Source of the DNA: CAZDKK01 sp964603725
GTDB taxonomy: Bacteria; Eisenbacteria; RBG-16-71-46; CAIMUX01; WJJG01
Direction of reading: 5' to 3'
Assembly: GCA_964603725.1 (NCBI GenBank)
Contig: CAZRWW010000005.1
Coordinates: 1 to 64,000 of the forward strand
DNA length: 64,000 bases
The position numbers and the translations under genes were made by a program. The notes beneath the pieces are model-generated. The model was not told where the DNA came from. It did not search any database and was given only the letters and a program-made list of their open reading frames with translations. Shown here in pieces: positions 1 to 8,259 of the stretch (positions are counted from its first letter, which is position 1; each line of letters starts with the position of its first letter).

Positions 1-1
1 C

Positions 2-1822
2 GCGGCCTTCTGGGACGATCTCTATCAAGCAACCGGATCGCAGGTCTACACCTGGCACGATGCGACCAACCATCGCTTCGTGGTCCACTGGAGCCGCATG
101 TACAACGCCTACAACGGCGCCCTCGAGAACTTCGAGGTGATCCTCTACGACCCGACGCACTACGGAACCGAGACCGGCGACGGCATGATCGTCTTCCAGT
201 ACGAGACGTTCGGCAACGTCGATGCTCTCCAGCACTACGCCACGATCGGCATCCAGAACCGCGCGTGCTCCGACGGCGTCCTGTACGGGTATTACAATGC
301 CTACAACCGCGGCGCCGCCCCGATCACCTCGGGCCGCGCCATCTGCTTCGCGGCCTTGACCGACGTCCCGCGTGGAACGCTGACGGGCACTGTAGCCAAT
401 CAGACCAACGGCGGCACGCCCGTCGCGGGAGCGGTGGCGCGGCTGGTCGAGTCGGGGGCCTCGCTGATGACCGGGTCCGACGGACGCTACCGTGGGGCCG
501 TGCCGGCCGGCACCTACCGGATCGCCGTGTCCCACCCGAGCTTCGCGCCCGACACGACCGGTCCGGTCACGATCGTGGCGGGAGAGACGCTGGTGATCGA
601 CTTCGCCCTCCAGGACGTCGTGCCGCCCATCTTCAGCAACACGACCGATTACGGCGCGACGACCAACACGACGGGCCCGTACTACGTCTTCTCGACCGTC
701 ACGGAGGAGTCGGATCTCGACGCTCTGGAGCTGCGCTACAACGTCCAGGGCGCGGGCTGGGTCGCGACGAGCCTCGTGCCGCAGGGCAATTACGTGTACA
801 GGGCGGCGATCCCCGGGCAACCCTACACGACCCTGATCCACTATTACCTCTACGGTCGGGACGCGGGCGGCCTCACCGGCACGGATCCCGCCAATCCGCC
901 CGGGGAGATCTACTCCTTCTGGGTTATGCCGCCCACGCTCGAGGACCACATGGAGGCCGGCCCCGGATCCTGGACCCATGAGGCCGTGACGACGGGCTAC
1001 GTCGATCAGTGGCACCTGAGCCAGCAGTACAACCACACGTCGGGCGGAAGCTGGTGCTGGAAGGTGGGCGACGTCGGGACCGGTGACTACTCGCCCTATT
1101 GCGACGGCGCCCTGATCACCGCGCCGCTGGTCCTGGCCGGGGGCATCACCATGACCTTCTGGCATCGCATCGAGGCCGAGGTGAGCTCGCTCTACCCCGG
1201 CTACGCCTATGACGGAGGGCTCATCGAGATGTCGGTCGACGGCGGCGCCTGGCAGCCGGTCGAGCCCGTGGGCGGCTACACGCACCGCATCCGCATACGC
1301 CCCGCGGGACCCGGCCCGTTCTCCGCCGAAACGCGTGTCTTCTCGGGCACGTTCGACTGGACCGAGGCGCGGATCGATCTCTCCGACGTCGTCGGCGAGA
1401 CGCGCTTCCGCTTCCGCTTCGGCAGCGACTATGCCGCGGGCGGCGACGGCTGGTTCATCGACGACGTGCTGCTGCTCGGCAGCAACCCCGGCGTGGCCGG
1501 CGTCGAGGGCGCGGGAGAGCACGCCGGGCTGCCGCGGCGCGTCAGCCTCCTGCCGAACGCGCCCAACCCGTTCTCCCCGCGGGGCGGCGGCACGCGCATC
1601 GCCTTCGAGCTGCCGCACGCGGCGCCTGTGTCCCTGCGCATCGTCGATCCGAGCGGCCGGCTCATCCGTTCGCTCGCGGACGGACCTCAGCCCGCCGGAC
1701 GCCACGTCGCGCTGTGGGACGGGCGCGACGCGCGCGGCCGCCGGACGCCGGGCGGCGTCTACTTCTACGTGCTGGCGATTGACGGCGAGCTTCTGTCGCG
1801 GAGAATGCTGGTGCTCAAGTAG
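2..1822 (+). CDS. Surface/secreted protein, 3' part (regulatory-like domain, beta-sandwich module, FlgD-like tail)
   Basis: The frame is open from base 2, so the N-terminus lies left of the window. About 100 residues resembling the end of a secreted-peptidase catalytic region come first (WHDATNHRFVVHWSRM, then AICFAAL at about 340-360). A carboxypeptidase-regulatory-like Ig domain follows (about 375-620; GTLTGTVANQTNGG, PVAGAVARL, GTYRIAVSHP). Next is a beta-sandwich module of about 170 residues (about 950-1485; DQWHLSQQYNHT, FWHRIEAEVSS, YDGGLIEMSVDGG, GWFIDDV). It ends in an FlgD-like Ig domain (about 1540-1819; NAPNPFSPRGG, WDGRDARGRRTPGGVYFY), which in FCB bacteria usually marks exported, surface-attached proteins. 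The beta-sandwich module recurs in the minus-strand gene ending at 9663. The catalytic identity cannot be decided from what remains. Confidence 0.85.
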   Translation, partial: AAFWDDLYQATGSQVYTWHDATNHRFVVHWSRMYNAYNGALENFEVILYDPTHYGTETGDGMIVFQYETFGNVDALQHYATIGIQNRACSDGVLYGYYNAYNRGAAPITSGRAICFAALTDVPRGTLTGTVANQTNGGTPVAGAVARLVESGASLMTGSDGRYRGAVPAGTYRIAVSHPSFAPDTTGPVTIVAGETLVIDFALQDVVPPIFSNTTDYGATTNTTGPYYVFSTVTEESDLDALELRYNVQGAGWVATSLVPQGNYVYRAAIPGQPYTTLIHYYLYGRDAGGLTGTDPANPPGEIYSFWVMPPTLEDHMEAGPGSWTHEAVTTGYVDQWHLSQQYNHTSGGSWCWKVGDVGTGDYSPYCDGALITAPLVLAGGITMTFWHRIEAEVSSLYPGYAYDGGLIEMSVDGGAWQPVEPVGGYTHRIRIRPAGPGPFSAETRVFSGTFDWTEARIDLSDVVGETRFRFRFGSDYAAGGDGWFIDDVLLLGSNPGVAGVEGAGEHAGLPRRVSLLPNAPNPFSPRGGGTRIAFELPHAAPVSLRIVDPSGRLIRSLADGPQPAGRHVALWDGRDARGRRTPGGVYFYVLAIDGELLSRRMLVLK

Positions 1823-1882
1823 ACCGCTCGGGTGGGGTGCTCGGGCAACGGACTCAGGCAGCGGGCTCGGACCGGGGGCCAC

Positions 1883-3109
1883 GTGGATCCGCGCCAGGCG
1901 CAGCAGGTCTTCGCGGAGCGTCTCGGCGGCGCGCCACAGGTCGTGGTGCGCTCGCCCGGCCGCGTCAATCTGATCGGCGAGCACACCGACTACAACCAGG
2001 GCCGCGTGCTGCCGATGGCCATCGATCGCGCGCTGTGGATCGCCGCCCGGCGGCGGAACGACCGGCGCGTGCTCTTGCGCTCGCTCGACTTCGAGAATCC
2101 CGCGGAGTTCGACCTCGACCCGCTCGCGACGGCCCGCGGCGCGCGGCCCGGCGGGGCGCACGCGGGCGCACCCGCGCCGGCGAGCGCCGACCCGATTGCA
2201 GCGGTCCGGCGCGGTTGGCCGGCGTACGTTGCAGGCGTGGCCTGGAGCCTGGCCGCGGCGGGCCATGAGCTGTGCGGCTGCGAGGGCGTGATCGCCAGCG
2301 ACGTGCCCTTCGATGCCGGGCTCTCCTCCTCGGCCGCGCTCGAGCTGGCCGTCGCGCGCGTCTTCGCCGAGCTGAGCGGTCTGCCCTGGGATACGGTGGC
2401 GATGGCGCAGGTCGCGCGACGGGCGGAGAACGACTGGGTCGGCGTTGACTGCGGCGTCATGGATCAGCTCGCCGCCGGGTGCGGCGTGGCGGGCCACGCG
2501 CTGTTGATCGACTGCCGCTCGCTGGCGATCGAGCCGGTCCCGCTGCCCCCGGGCGTGGCGGTGGTCGTCCTCGACACCGGCGTGCGCCGCCGGCTCGCGG
2601 ACACCGAGTACAACCTGCGCCGCCGCGAGTGCGAGGCCGCGGCACGATACCTGGGCGTCTCGTCGCTGCGCGATCTCGAGCCCGAGCGCCTGGCGCGCAT
2701 GCGGGGACTGCTCCGCGAGCGCTTCTACAATCGCGCCCTGCACGTGCTCACCGAGAACGAGCGCGCCCTCCATGTCGCGCGCGCCCTGCGCGCGGGCGAG
2801 GCGACCGTCTGCGGGCGTTTCCTGCTCGCCAGCCACCGCAGCCTGGCCGAGGACTTCGCCGTGAGCTGCCCGGAGCTGGACGCCATGGTGCGGTGCGCCA
2901 CGCGGCAACCGGGCTGCTACGGCGCCCGCATGACGGGCGCGGGCTTCGGCGGCTGCGTCGTGGCGCTCGCGGAGAGCGGGGCGGCCGAGCGCTGCCGAGC
3001 CGAAGCCATGGCAGCGTACACTGCCGAGACGGGGAGGGCGGCGCGCGGTTGGGTGTGCCGCGCGGATGAAGGAACCTCCGTCGCGCACGGGCAGCCGGCG
3101 GGGCTCTAG
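1883..3109 (+). CDS. galK: Galactokinase
   Basis: GHMP-superfamily kinase that phosphorylates galactose to galactose-1-phosphate with ATP in the Leloir pathway; cytoplasmic. All three diagnostic motifs are present: the galactokinase signature SPGRVNLIGEHTDYN near the N-terminus, the GHMP ATP-binding glycine/serine loop DAGLSSSAALELA, and the C-terminal GARMTGAGFGGC. The frame is open from a GTG at 1832, but family proteins begin 20-25 residues before the signature, so I prefer the GTG at 1883, which follows a GGGGG stretch. An Ala/Gly/Pro-rich insert of about 25 residues after the first motif makes it slightly longer than usual. No other Leloir gene is adjacent. The glycosyltransferase 15 bp downstream is probably co-transcribed, which hints at galactose use in surface glycan synthesis. 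Confidence 0.93.
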   Translation: MDPRQAQQVFAERLGGAPQVVVRSPGRVNLIGEHTDYNQGRVLPMAIDRALWIAARRRNDRRVLLRSLDFENPAEFDLDPLATARGARPGGAHAGAPAPASADPIAAVRRGWPAYVAGVAWSLAAAGHELCGCEGVIASDVPFDAGLSSSAALELAVARVFAELSGLPWDTVAMAQVARRAENDWVGVDCGVMDQLAAGCGVAGHALLIDCRSLAIEPVPLPPGVAVVVLDTGVRRRLADTEYNLRRRECEAAARYLGVSSLRDLEPERLARMRGLLRERFYNRALHVLTENERALHVARALRAGEATVCGRFLLASHRSLAEDFAVSCPELDAMVRCATRQPGCYGARMTGAGFGGCVVALAESGAAERCRAEAMAAYTAETGRAARGWVCRADEGTSVAHGQPAGL

Positions 3110-3124
3110 CGGGGGGACAAGGGC

Positions 3125-4735
3125 ATGAGGGGTTCAACGGAGAGGCGCGCTGCTGATTCCGCCGCGCCGGCCGCTCGCGCGCCGGGACGGCGGCTCGATG
3201 CGGGCCTGCTGCTGATCGCGGTCGTGGCCCTGGCGCAGCTCATCCTCCATATCGCCTTTCACGGGCGCTACGGGTACTTTCGGGATGAGCTGTACTACAT
3301 CGCCTGCACTGATCGCCTCGCCTGGGGCTACGTGGACCATCCCCCGCTGTCCATCTTTCTGCTGGCGCTGGCCCGGCAGGTGCTCGGTGATTCGCTCCAC
3401 GCGATCCGCCTGCCGGCCGCGCTCGCCGGGGCCGCTACGGTCCTCCTCACGGGCCTCATGGCGCGCAAGCTGGGCGGCGGGCGCCGCGCGCAGCTCCTGG
3501 CCGCCGCCGCGGCCGCGCTGGCGCCGGTCGTCCTGGCCAACGGCGGCCGCTACTTCTCGATGAACGCCTTCGACCTGCTGTTCTGGGCCCTGGGCGCCTA
3601 CGTGCTGCTCACGATCTTCCTGGATGGCCGCGAGCGTGGGTGGGTGCTCTACGGCGTCATCGCCGGGCTGGGGATCTTGAACAAGTACTCGATGCTGTTC
3701 TTCGGGGCCGGGACGCTGGCGGCGGTACTGCTGTCGTCGCGGCGGCGCGACTTCCGCGGCCCGTGGATCTGGATCGGCGGCGCGATCGCGGCCGCGCTGG
3801 CGATGCCCCACGTCGCATGGGAGATCCGCCACGGATTCCCGTCGATCGAGTTCATCCGCAACGCGGGCGCCAGCAAGAACGCGCCGCTGTCGGCCGGCGG
3901 GTTCCTGGGCGGCCAGGCCATGATGATGGGGCTCGGACAGACGCTGCTGTGGGTGCTCGGGATCGGGTACTTCCTGTTTCGGAGGAGCGCGCGACCCCTG
4001 CGCGGGTTCGCCTGGATGTACTTCCTGGTCGCCGCCTTGATGATAGCGGGCAACTCGAAGTCCTATTACCTGTCCCCGATCTACCCCCCCTTCCTGGCCG
4101 CGGGGGCGGTCCTGGTCGAGATCATCGCCGGCCGGCCTAGGTGGGCCTGGTCGCGATACGCCGTCGCGGCGCTGGTCGCGCTCCCCGGTCTGGCGGCGCT
4201 CCCTTTCACCGTGCCGGTTCTACCGCTGGATGCCTTCGTCCGCTACCAGCGGGCCTTGGGCGTGACGCCGCCGGCCGAGGAGCGGACCGCGCTCGGGGTG
4301 CTGCCGCAGCACTACGCCGACATGTTCGGCTGGGAGGAGCTGGCGGCGCAGGTCGTCGCCATCTACCAGGCGCTCCCACCCGAGGAGCAGCAGCACTGCG
4401 TGATCTTCGCCCGCAACTACGGCGAAGCCGGCGCGATCGAGTTCTTCGGGAAGCGCCACGGCCTGCCCCCCGTCACCTGCCCGCACAACAGCTATGCGCT
4501 CTGGGCGCCGCTCGATCGTCCCATGCGGGTCGCCATCATCATCGGGGACAGCTACGACCTGGAGGACAACCTCGCCGACCTGCGCGGCCCGGACCGCTTC
4601 GACGAGGTGACGCTCGCGGCGACGACGCGGTGCGAGCACTGCATGCCGTACGAGAACGGCCGGATGATCTTCCTGTGTCGCGGGGCGCACTTCACGTTCA
4701 AGGCGATCTGGTCGGAGGAGATCTTCTTCATCTAG
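3125..4735 (+). CDS. GT39-family (ArnT/PMT-like) membrane glycosyltransferase
   Basis: Polytopic inner-membrane protein of 536 residues. The first luminal loop carries YFRDELYYIACTDRL and then GYVDHPPLS, the acidic-residue arrangement typical of family 39 glycosyltransferases (protein mannosyltransferase, ArnT), which move sugars from polyprenyl-phosphate donors onto protein or lipid. At least eight hydrophobic segments follow between residues 25 and 360 (for example ALAGAATVLLTGLMA and FAWMYFLVAALMIAGN), then a soluble C-terminal domain of about 150 residues. The start is the ATG after a GGGGGGACAAGGGC purine stretch, 15 bp behind galK. The acceptor cannot be told from sequence. Confidence 0.85.
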   Translation: MRGSTERRAADSAAPAARAPGRRLDAGLLLIAVVALAQLILHIAFHGRYGYFRDELYYIACTDRLAWGYVDHPPLSIFLLALARQVLGDSLHAIRLPAALAGAATVLLTGLMARKLGGGRRAQLLAAAAAALAPVVLANGGRYFSMNAFDLLFWALGAYVLLTIFLDGRERGWVLYGVIAGLGILNKYSMLFFGAGTLAAVLLSSRRRDFRGPWIWIGGAIAAALAMPHVAWEIRHGFPSIEFIRNAGASKNAPLSAGGFLGGQAMMMGLGQTLLWVLGIGYFLFRRSARPLRGFAWMYFLVAALMIAGNSKSYYLSPIYPPFLAAGAVLVEIIAGRPRWAWSRYAVAALVALPGLAALPFTVPVLPLDAFVRYQRALGVTPPAEERTALGVLPQHYADMFGWEELAAQVVAIYQALPPEEQQHCVIFARNYGEAGAIEFFGKRHGLPPVTCPHNSYALWAPLDRPMRVAIIIGDSYDLEDNLADLRGPDRFDEVTLAATTRCEHCMPYENGRMIFLCRGAHFTFKAIWSEEIFFI

Positions 4736-4825
4736 CGTGGTCGAGACCAGGGCCGGCGCGCGAGGGCCGCGCGGGGCGCGGTTCCGCAGCAGCTCCCCGC
4801 ACCCCGCGCCGCCAAGTGGCCGGTA

Positions 4826-5308
4826 TTACTTCTCGGCCTTCGCCATCTTCGCCATCTCGGTATTCGTGCGCTCGCAGTGCGCGTGGATCCGCGCGATGAG
4901 CTGCGGGTCGGCCGCGCTCACGATCGTCAGGTGCGTGCCCGCGGCCTCGACCTGGTCGATCTTGGCGCCGGCCTTCGCCAGCTCCTTGATCGAGGCGCAC
5001 TGCCCGCACACGTTCATCGCCTCGCCCTGCATGTACCGCTCGATTGCCTGCTGCATCTTCGCGCCGGCCCTGCTGTAGGACTGCTCATGGCCGGGGTCGA
5101 CGCTGCAGGTCATCACCAGGCCGGTCGCGAACGAATGCTCCCCCCAATGCATGTGCTGCATCAGGTCCTTCTCCGCCATCAAGGGCGCGCAGATCGCGCA
5201 TCCCTCCATGTCGAGCCATCCGCTGGCCTGCTGCCCCGCCGAGACCGTCTGGCCGACCAGGGCCATCAGGATCGCTGCCGCAATCAAGAGAACCTCACCC
5301 ATGCGCAT
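4826..5308 (-). CDS. Small exported Cys/His-containing protein, unknown function
   Basis: No family recognised. The product is about 160 residues: a hydrophobic signal segment (VLLIAAAILMALVGQTVSA), then a mature part with spaced cysteines and histidines (MEGCAICAPLM, MQHMHWGEHSF, VMTCSV, NVCGQCASI) and a Lys/Ala-rich end. The paired CxxC motifs and the His cluster suggest metal binding or thiol chemistry in the periplasm; that is inference. Three ATGs compete at 5317, 5308 and 5302. AAGGAGG abuts the first ATG and sits 9 nt before the second, so 5308 is chosen. It converges with the glycosyltransferase gene and stands alone. Confidence 0.75.
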   Translation of the reverse strand: MRMGEVLLIAAAILMALVGQTVSAGQQASGWLDMEGCAICAPLMAEKDLMQHMHWGEHSFATGLVMTCSVDPGHEQSYSRAGAKMQQAIERYMQGEAMNVCGQCASIKELAKAGAKIDQVEAAGTHLTIVSAADPQLIARIHAHCERTNTEMAKMAKAEK

Positions 5309-5497
5309 GGTGTTCATCCTCCTTCTGGGATTCTATGGCAACACGAACCCTGCCATGACAACCACTCCTCGGGTCGTCCACGCCAGGGTCGGGAATCGAC
5401 GAACGCTTCTACTGGCCAGGGACGACACGGTTCCGCACTCAACACGATCGCGACTTTGGTGCACGGCACTCCACGTTGCACAGCCTGACCGGATCGC

Positions 5498-6484
5498 TCA
5501 GTCAGACGCGGGAACCGCGGGGCGCTGGCGAGAGGATGTTGCCTGTGCAACCCGTCGTTCCTTGAAGGCCGCGGCGACCCCCGCCAGAATCAGGATTGCG
5601 CCGGCCGCCGTCCAGCCGGTGATGCGTTCGCCCAGCGCCAGCCAGCCGAGCAGAACGGCGATGACGGGGTTCACGTACGTGTAGGTCGTGACGAGCGCGG
5701 TCGGCAGCAGACGCAGCGCTGTCAGGAAGGATGTGAAAGCGACGATCGATCCGGCGACGACGAGGTAGCCCCAGGCCGCCCAGGCCGCGGCGCTCGGCTG
5801 CGGCCAGGGCTCCCGCGCGCACAGGGCGACCACGAGGAACCCGACGCCGCCGGCCAGGTGCTGCCACGCCGAGCTCGCGGTCGGACCGAGATGCACGTCC
5901 CGGCGCGCCAAGTAGATCGCCCCCGCGCCCCAGCTCAGCGGCGAGAGCACGAGGGCCACCGCCTGCGCCGGCCCCGCGCCCGACGCGCTGCGCAGCACCG
6001 GCCAGCTCAGCACGCCCAGTCCGGCGAAGCCGACGATCAGCGCCCCGATGAGCCGAGCGGTCGGCCGGCGCCGGTCGATGAGCGACTCCATCAGGACGAC
6101 CCAGATGGGCATCGCGCCCACCAGGAGCGCGGCGTAGCCCGAGTCGGCCCGTTGCTCGGCCCAGTTCACGAGCCCGTTGCCGCCCACCCAGAGCAGCAGC
6201 CCGGCCGGCAGGAGCGTCGCCCATTCGCGCCGTGCGGGAACGACGCGCTGGCCGCGCAGGAGATTCCAGGCCAGCAGCAGCGCTGCGGCCACCAGCGTGC
6301 GGCTGGCTCCGAGCAGGAACGGGGGGAAGCCGCTACCCTGGCGCACCGCGACGCGGATGGCGAGGTACGTGCTGCCCCAGACCAGGTAGACGATGAACAG
6401 GTGGATGAGCCCGGTCCACGCAATGGGCTTCTCGCGACCACCCACTCCCGACCCGGCGGTGCTTGAGACGGATGCCGCTGACAT
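5498..6484 (-). CDS. EamA/DMT-superfamily transporter (YedA/RhaT-like)
   Basis: About 328 residues with ten predicted hydrophobic helices in two similar halves, the 10-TM drug/metabolite transporter fold. The first half has VYLVWGSTYLAIRVAV and later the conserved GLVNWAEQ region; the second half has YLVVAGSIVAFTSFLTAL and TYTYVNPVIAVLLGWLALGE, typical of EamA exporters of amino acids or metabolites. The upstream GTG at 6502 is in frame, but the ATG at 6484 is preferred: it has no Shine-Dalgarno but lies 8 nt after a TAGAAT box, which would fit a leaderless or very short-leader transcript. It is divergent from the sigma-factor operon. The substrate is unknown. Confidence 0.88.
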   Translation of the reverse strand: MSAASVSSTAGSGVGGREKPIAWTGLIHLFIVYLVWGSTYLAIRVAVRQGSGFPPFLLGASRTLVAAALLLAWNLLRGQRVVPARREWATLLPAGLLLWVGGNGLVNWAEQRADSGYAALLVGAMPIWVVLMESLIDRRRPTARLIGALIVGFAGLGVLSWPVLRSASGAGPAQAVALVLSPLSWGAGAIYLARRDVHLGPTASSAWQHLAGGVGFLVVALCAREPWPQPSAAAWAAWGYLVVAGSIVAFTSFLTALRLLPTALVTTYTYVNPVIAVLLGWLALGERITGWTAAGAILILAGVAAAFKERRVAQATSSRQRPAVPASD

Positions 6485-6492
6485 GGCCGGGG

Positions 6493-6498
6493 ATTCTA
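6493..6498 (-). promoter_or_regulatory. TAGAAT -10-like box just upstream of the EamA start
   Basis: TAGAAT on the minus strand ends 8 nt before the chosen ATG at 6484, and no ribosome-binding site lies between. It matches the TANNNT -10 form known from leaderless bacterial genes. The -35 region is not recognisable. Confidence 0.3.
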
Positions 6499-6666
6499 GC
6501 ACGTGGCGGAGGGCGGTGCGTCCTTGGACCTTCCTCCAGGGGCATCCGGAGCACGCCTGCCCGGGGCGGCTCTAATCTGTGCTAACGTCTCCCGCGATCC
6601 GGTGTCAGTTGCAGTGGTGGCCGCCGATGTGGGGCGGGCCCGCGTGACCCCCCCGGGCGAGGAGCC

Positions 6667-7227
6667 ATGGAGCAGTTCACCGACCAAGACCTGGTGGCCG
6701 AGGTGCTCGCCGGCGCGCGCGCGGCCTTCGATGAGCTCATGCGTCGCCACGAGCGCATGGTCTACCGGGTGTGCTTCTCCTACACCCGACATCGGGAGGA
6801 CGCGCTGGACGTGACGCAGGAGGTGTTCTTGAAAGCCTTCGAACGGCTGGGCACATACCGAGGCACCGGGACCTTCCCGAGCTGGCTCTTACGCATCACC
6901 CACCGTGAGAGCTTGAACTGGTTGCGTGCGCGCCGCCGCCGCGGGACCCCTGAACCTGTGGCGCACGCTGAGGAGCCGGGACTTCCGGCCACCCAGGTGC
7001 GCAACCTGCTCAGGGACGAGCGCCACCATCAGTTGGTCGCGGCAATGACGACCCTCAAACCCACGCAGCACCTGGCGGTCTCGCTGCGCTACTACGAGCA
7101 CCTGCCGATTCGCGAGATCGCCGCGGTGCTCCGATCCAGCGAGGGCACAACGCGCAACCTGCTGTGCCGCAGCCTACAGAAGTTGCGGCGGCAGCTCGGG
7201 AAGCCGCTGGGGGAGGATCCGGCATGA
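6667..7227 (+). CDS. ECF-type RNA polymerase sigma factor
   Basis: A 186-residue sigma-70-family factor with only regions 2 and 4. Region 2 is at residues 5-75 (AFDELMRRHERMVYRVCFSY, then HREDALDVTQEVFLKAFERL, matching the DxxQxVF core-binding helix). Region 4 is at residues 120-175 (LAVSLRYYEHLPIREIAAVL, then EGTTRNLLCRSLQKLRRQL, a helix-turn-helix). The start is an ATG preceded by GAGGAGCC. Its stop overlaps the start of the anti-sigma gene (ATGA), so the two are translationally coupled, as in classic ECF sigma/anti-sigma pairs. The target regulon probably includes this operon and its envelope protein gene; that is inference. Confidence 0.93.
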   Translation: MEQFTDQDLVAEVLAGARAAFDELMRRHERMVYRVCFSYTRHREDALDVTQEVFLKAFERLGTYRGTGTFPSWLLRITHRESLNWLRARRRRGTPEPVAHAEEPGLPATQVRNLLRDERHHQLVAAMTTLKPTQHLAVSLRYYEHLPIREIAAVLRSSEGTTRNLLCRSLQKLRRQLGKPLGEDPA

Positions 7228-8198
7228 AAGCGTGCCCTGAGTGTGGTCGACTGACTGAGAAGTTGGTCAATGGTGGGCTCTCCGCCTCCGAGCTGGAAGC
7301 CTGCCGCCAGCACGCGGAGACGTGCGAGGAGTGCCGCCAGGTCCTGAAGGTGCACCAGGCGCTGGGTGCGGCGGGCGAGGATGTGCCCGAGCCGAGCGCG
7401 GTGGAGTTCCAGCAGATGCGGGAGCGGGTGTTCGCTGCCATCGCTGCCTCTTCACGGAACCAGGCCTGCCTGGCGCCGTTCACCTTGCCGAGCCGCCGGC
7501 AGCGGGGAGGGTTCGCCGCGGATGCCTGGCAATTCCTGCGCGCTCATCCCGTACCCGCAGGCCTGGTGATGCTGATTGTGATCGCGGGTGCGGCGTTCGC
7601 CGGTCGCCGGAGCGCGTCACCTGCGCACATCGACGATGCCCTGCTCCTCAACGCGATCCGCCAACAGACCTCATCTGCGGCGGGACTGGGTGACTACTGG
7701 GACGAACCCTTCGCCTGCACCAACGTATCCGTGCGATCGCTGAATGAGGATCAGTTGAGCTTGAGCTTCGATGTGTCGCGCCACGTCGAACTGGTCACAT
7801 CCCGGGAGTCGGATCTGGCCAAGGGGGTGCTCGTGCATGCGATCCTCGAGCCTGCGCCGCTGGGCGCCCGCCTGAAGGCGATGGGCCTGGCCGAGGAGAT
7901 CCGCGACGCGCGCCTCCAGGAAGCGGTGCGGTTCGCGCTCGCCCGCGACCCGAATCCTTCGGTCAGGCTGAAGGCGCTCGAGGTCTTGATGCGTTGCCCC
8001 TTTGACTCATCGATCCAGGATGCTCTGCTGGCCACCCTGAGACAGGACCCGTCGGTGCAGATGCGCCTCGAGGCCCTGGAGTATCTGGCCCGCCAGCAGA
8101 ACGGCCCCGAGATCCTGCGCCGCAGCATCGAAGACGGCGTTCCGAGCAGCGATCCGGCGATTGTGCAGCGGGCGGTCGCGCTCACGCGCAACTTGTGA
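7224..8198 (+). CDS. Membrane-anchored anti-sigma factor with zinc finger and HEAT-like repeats
   Basis: About 324 residues, starting at the ATG inside the ATGA overlap with the sigma gene. The N-terminus carries a zf-HC2-like motif (CPECG, then RQHAETCEECRQV: His and Cys spaced as in ZAS anti-sigma domains). One transmembrane segment follows (AGLVMLIVIAGAAFA, about residues 130-150). The part beyond it ends in alternating helices of HEAT type (EAVRFALARDPNPSVRLKAL, DALLATLRQDPSVQMRLEAL, VPSSDPAIVQRAVAL). The zinc domain should sequester the sigma factor in the cytoplasm, and the HEAT-like tail would then be a periplasmic sensor or binding surface. That tail is unusual for this family. Confidence 0.85.
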   Translation: MKACPECGRLTEKLVNGGLSASELEACRQHAETCEECRQVLKVHQALGAAGEDVPEPSAVEFQQMRERVFAAIAASSRNQACLAPFTLPSRRQRGGFAADAWQFLRAHPVPAGLVMLIVIAGAAFAGRRSASPAHIDDALLLNAIRQQTSSAAGLGDYWDEPFACTNVSVRSLNEDQLSLSFDVSRHVELVTSRESDLAKGVLVHAILEPAPLGARLKAMGLAEEIRDARLQEAVRFALARDPNPSVRLKALEVLMRCPFDSSIQDALLATLRQDPSVQMRLEALEYLARQQNGPEILRRSIEDGVPSSDPAIVQRAVALTRNL

Positions 8199-8259
8199 TC
8201 GCAGGACGCGCCGCGACATGGGAGCAACCCCTCGCCGCGGCTCAACGGAGGTGACTCGC

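Noticed and set aside
6583..6608. TAACGT…TGTCAG as an ECF autoregulatory promoter before the sigma gene
   Set aside because: Loosely like some ECF promoters but too degenerate to distinguish from chance without comparison.
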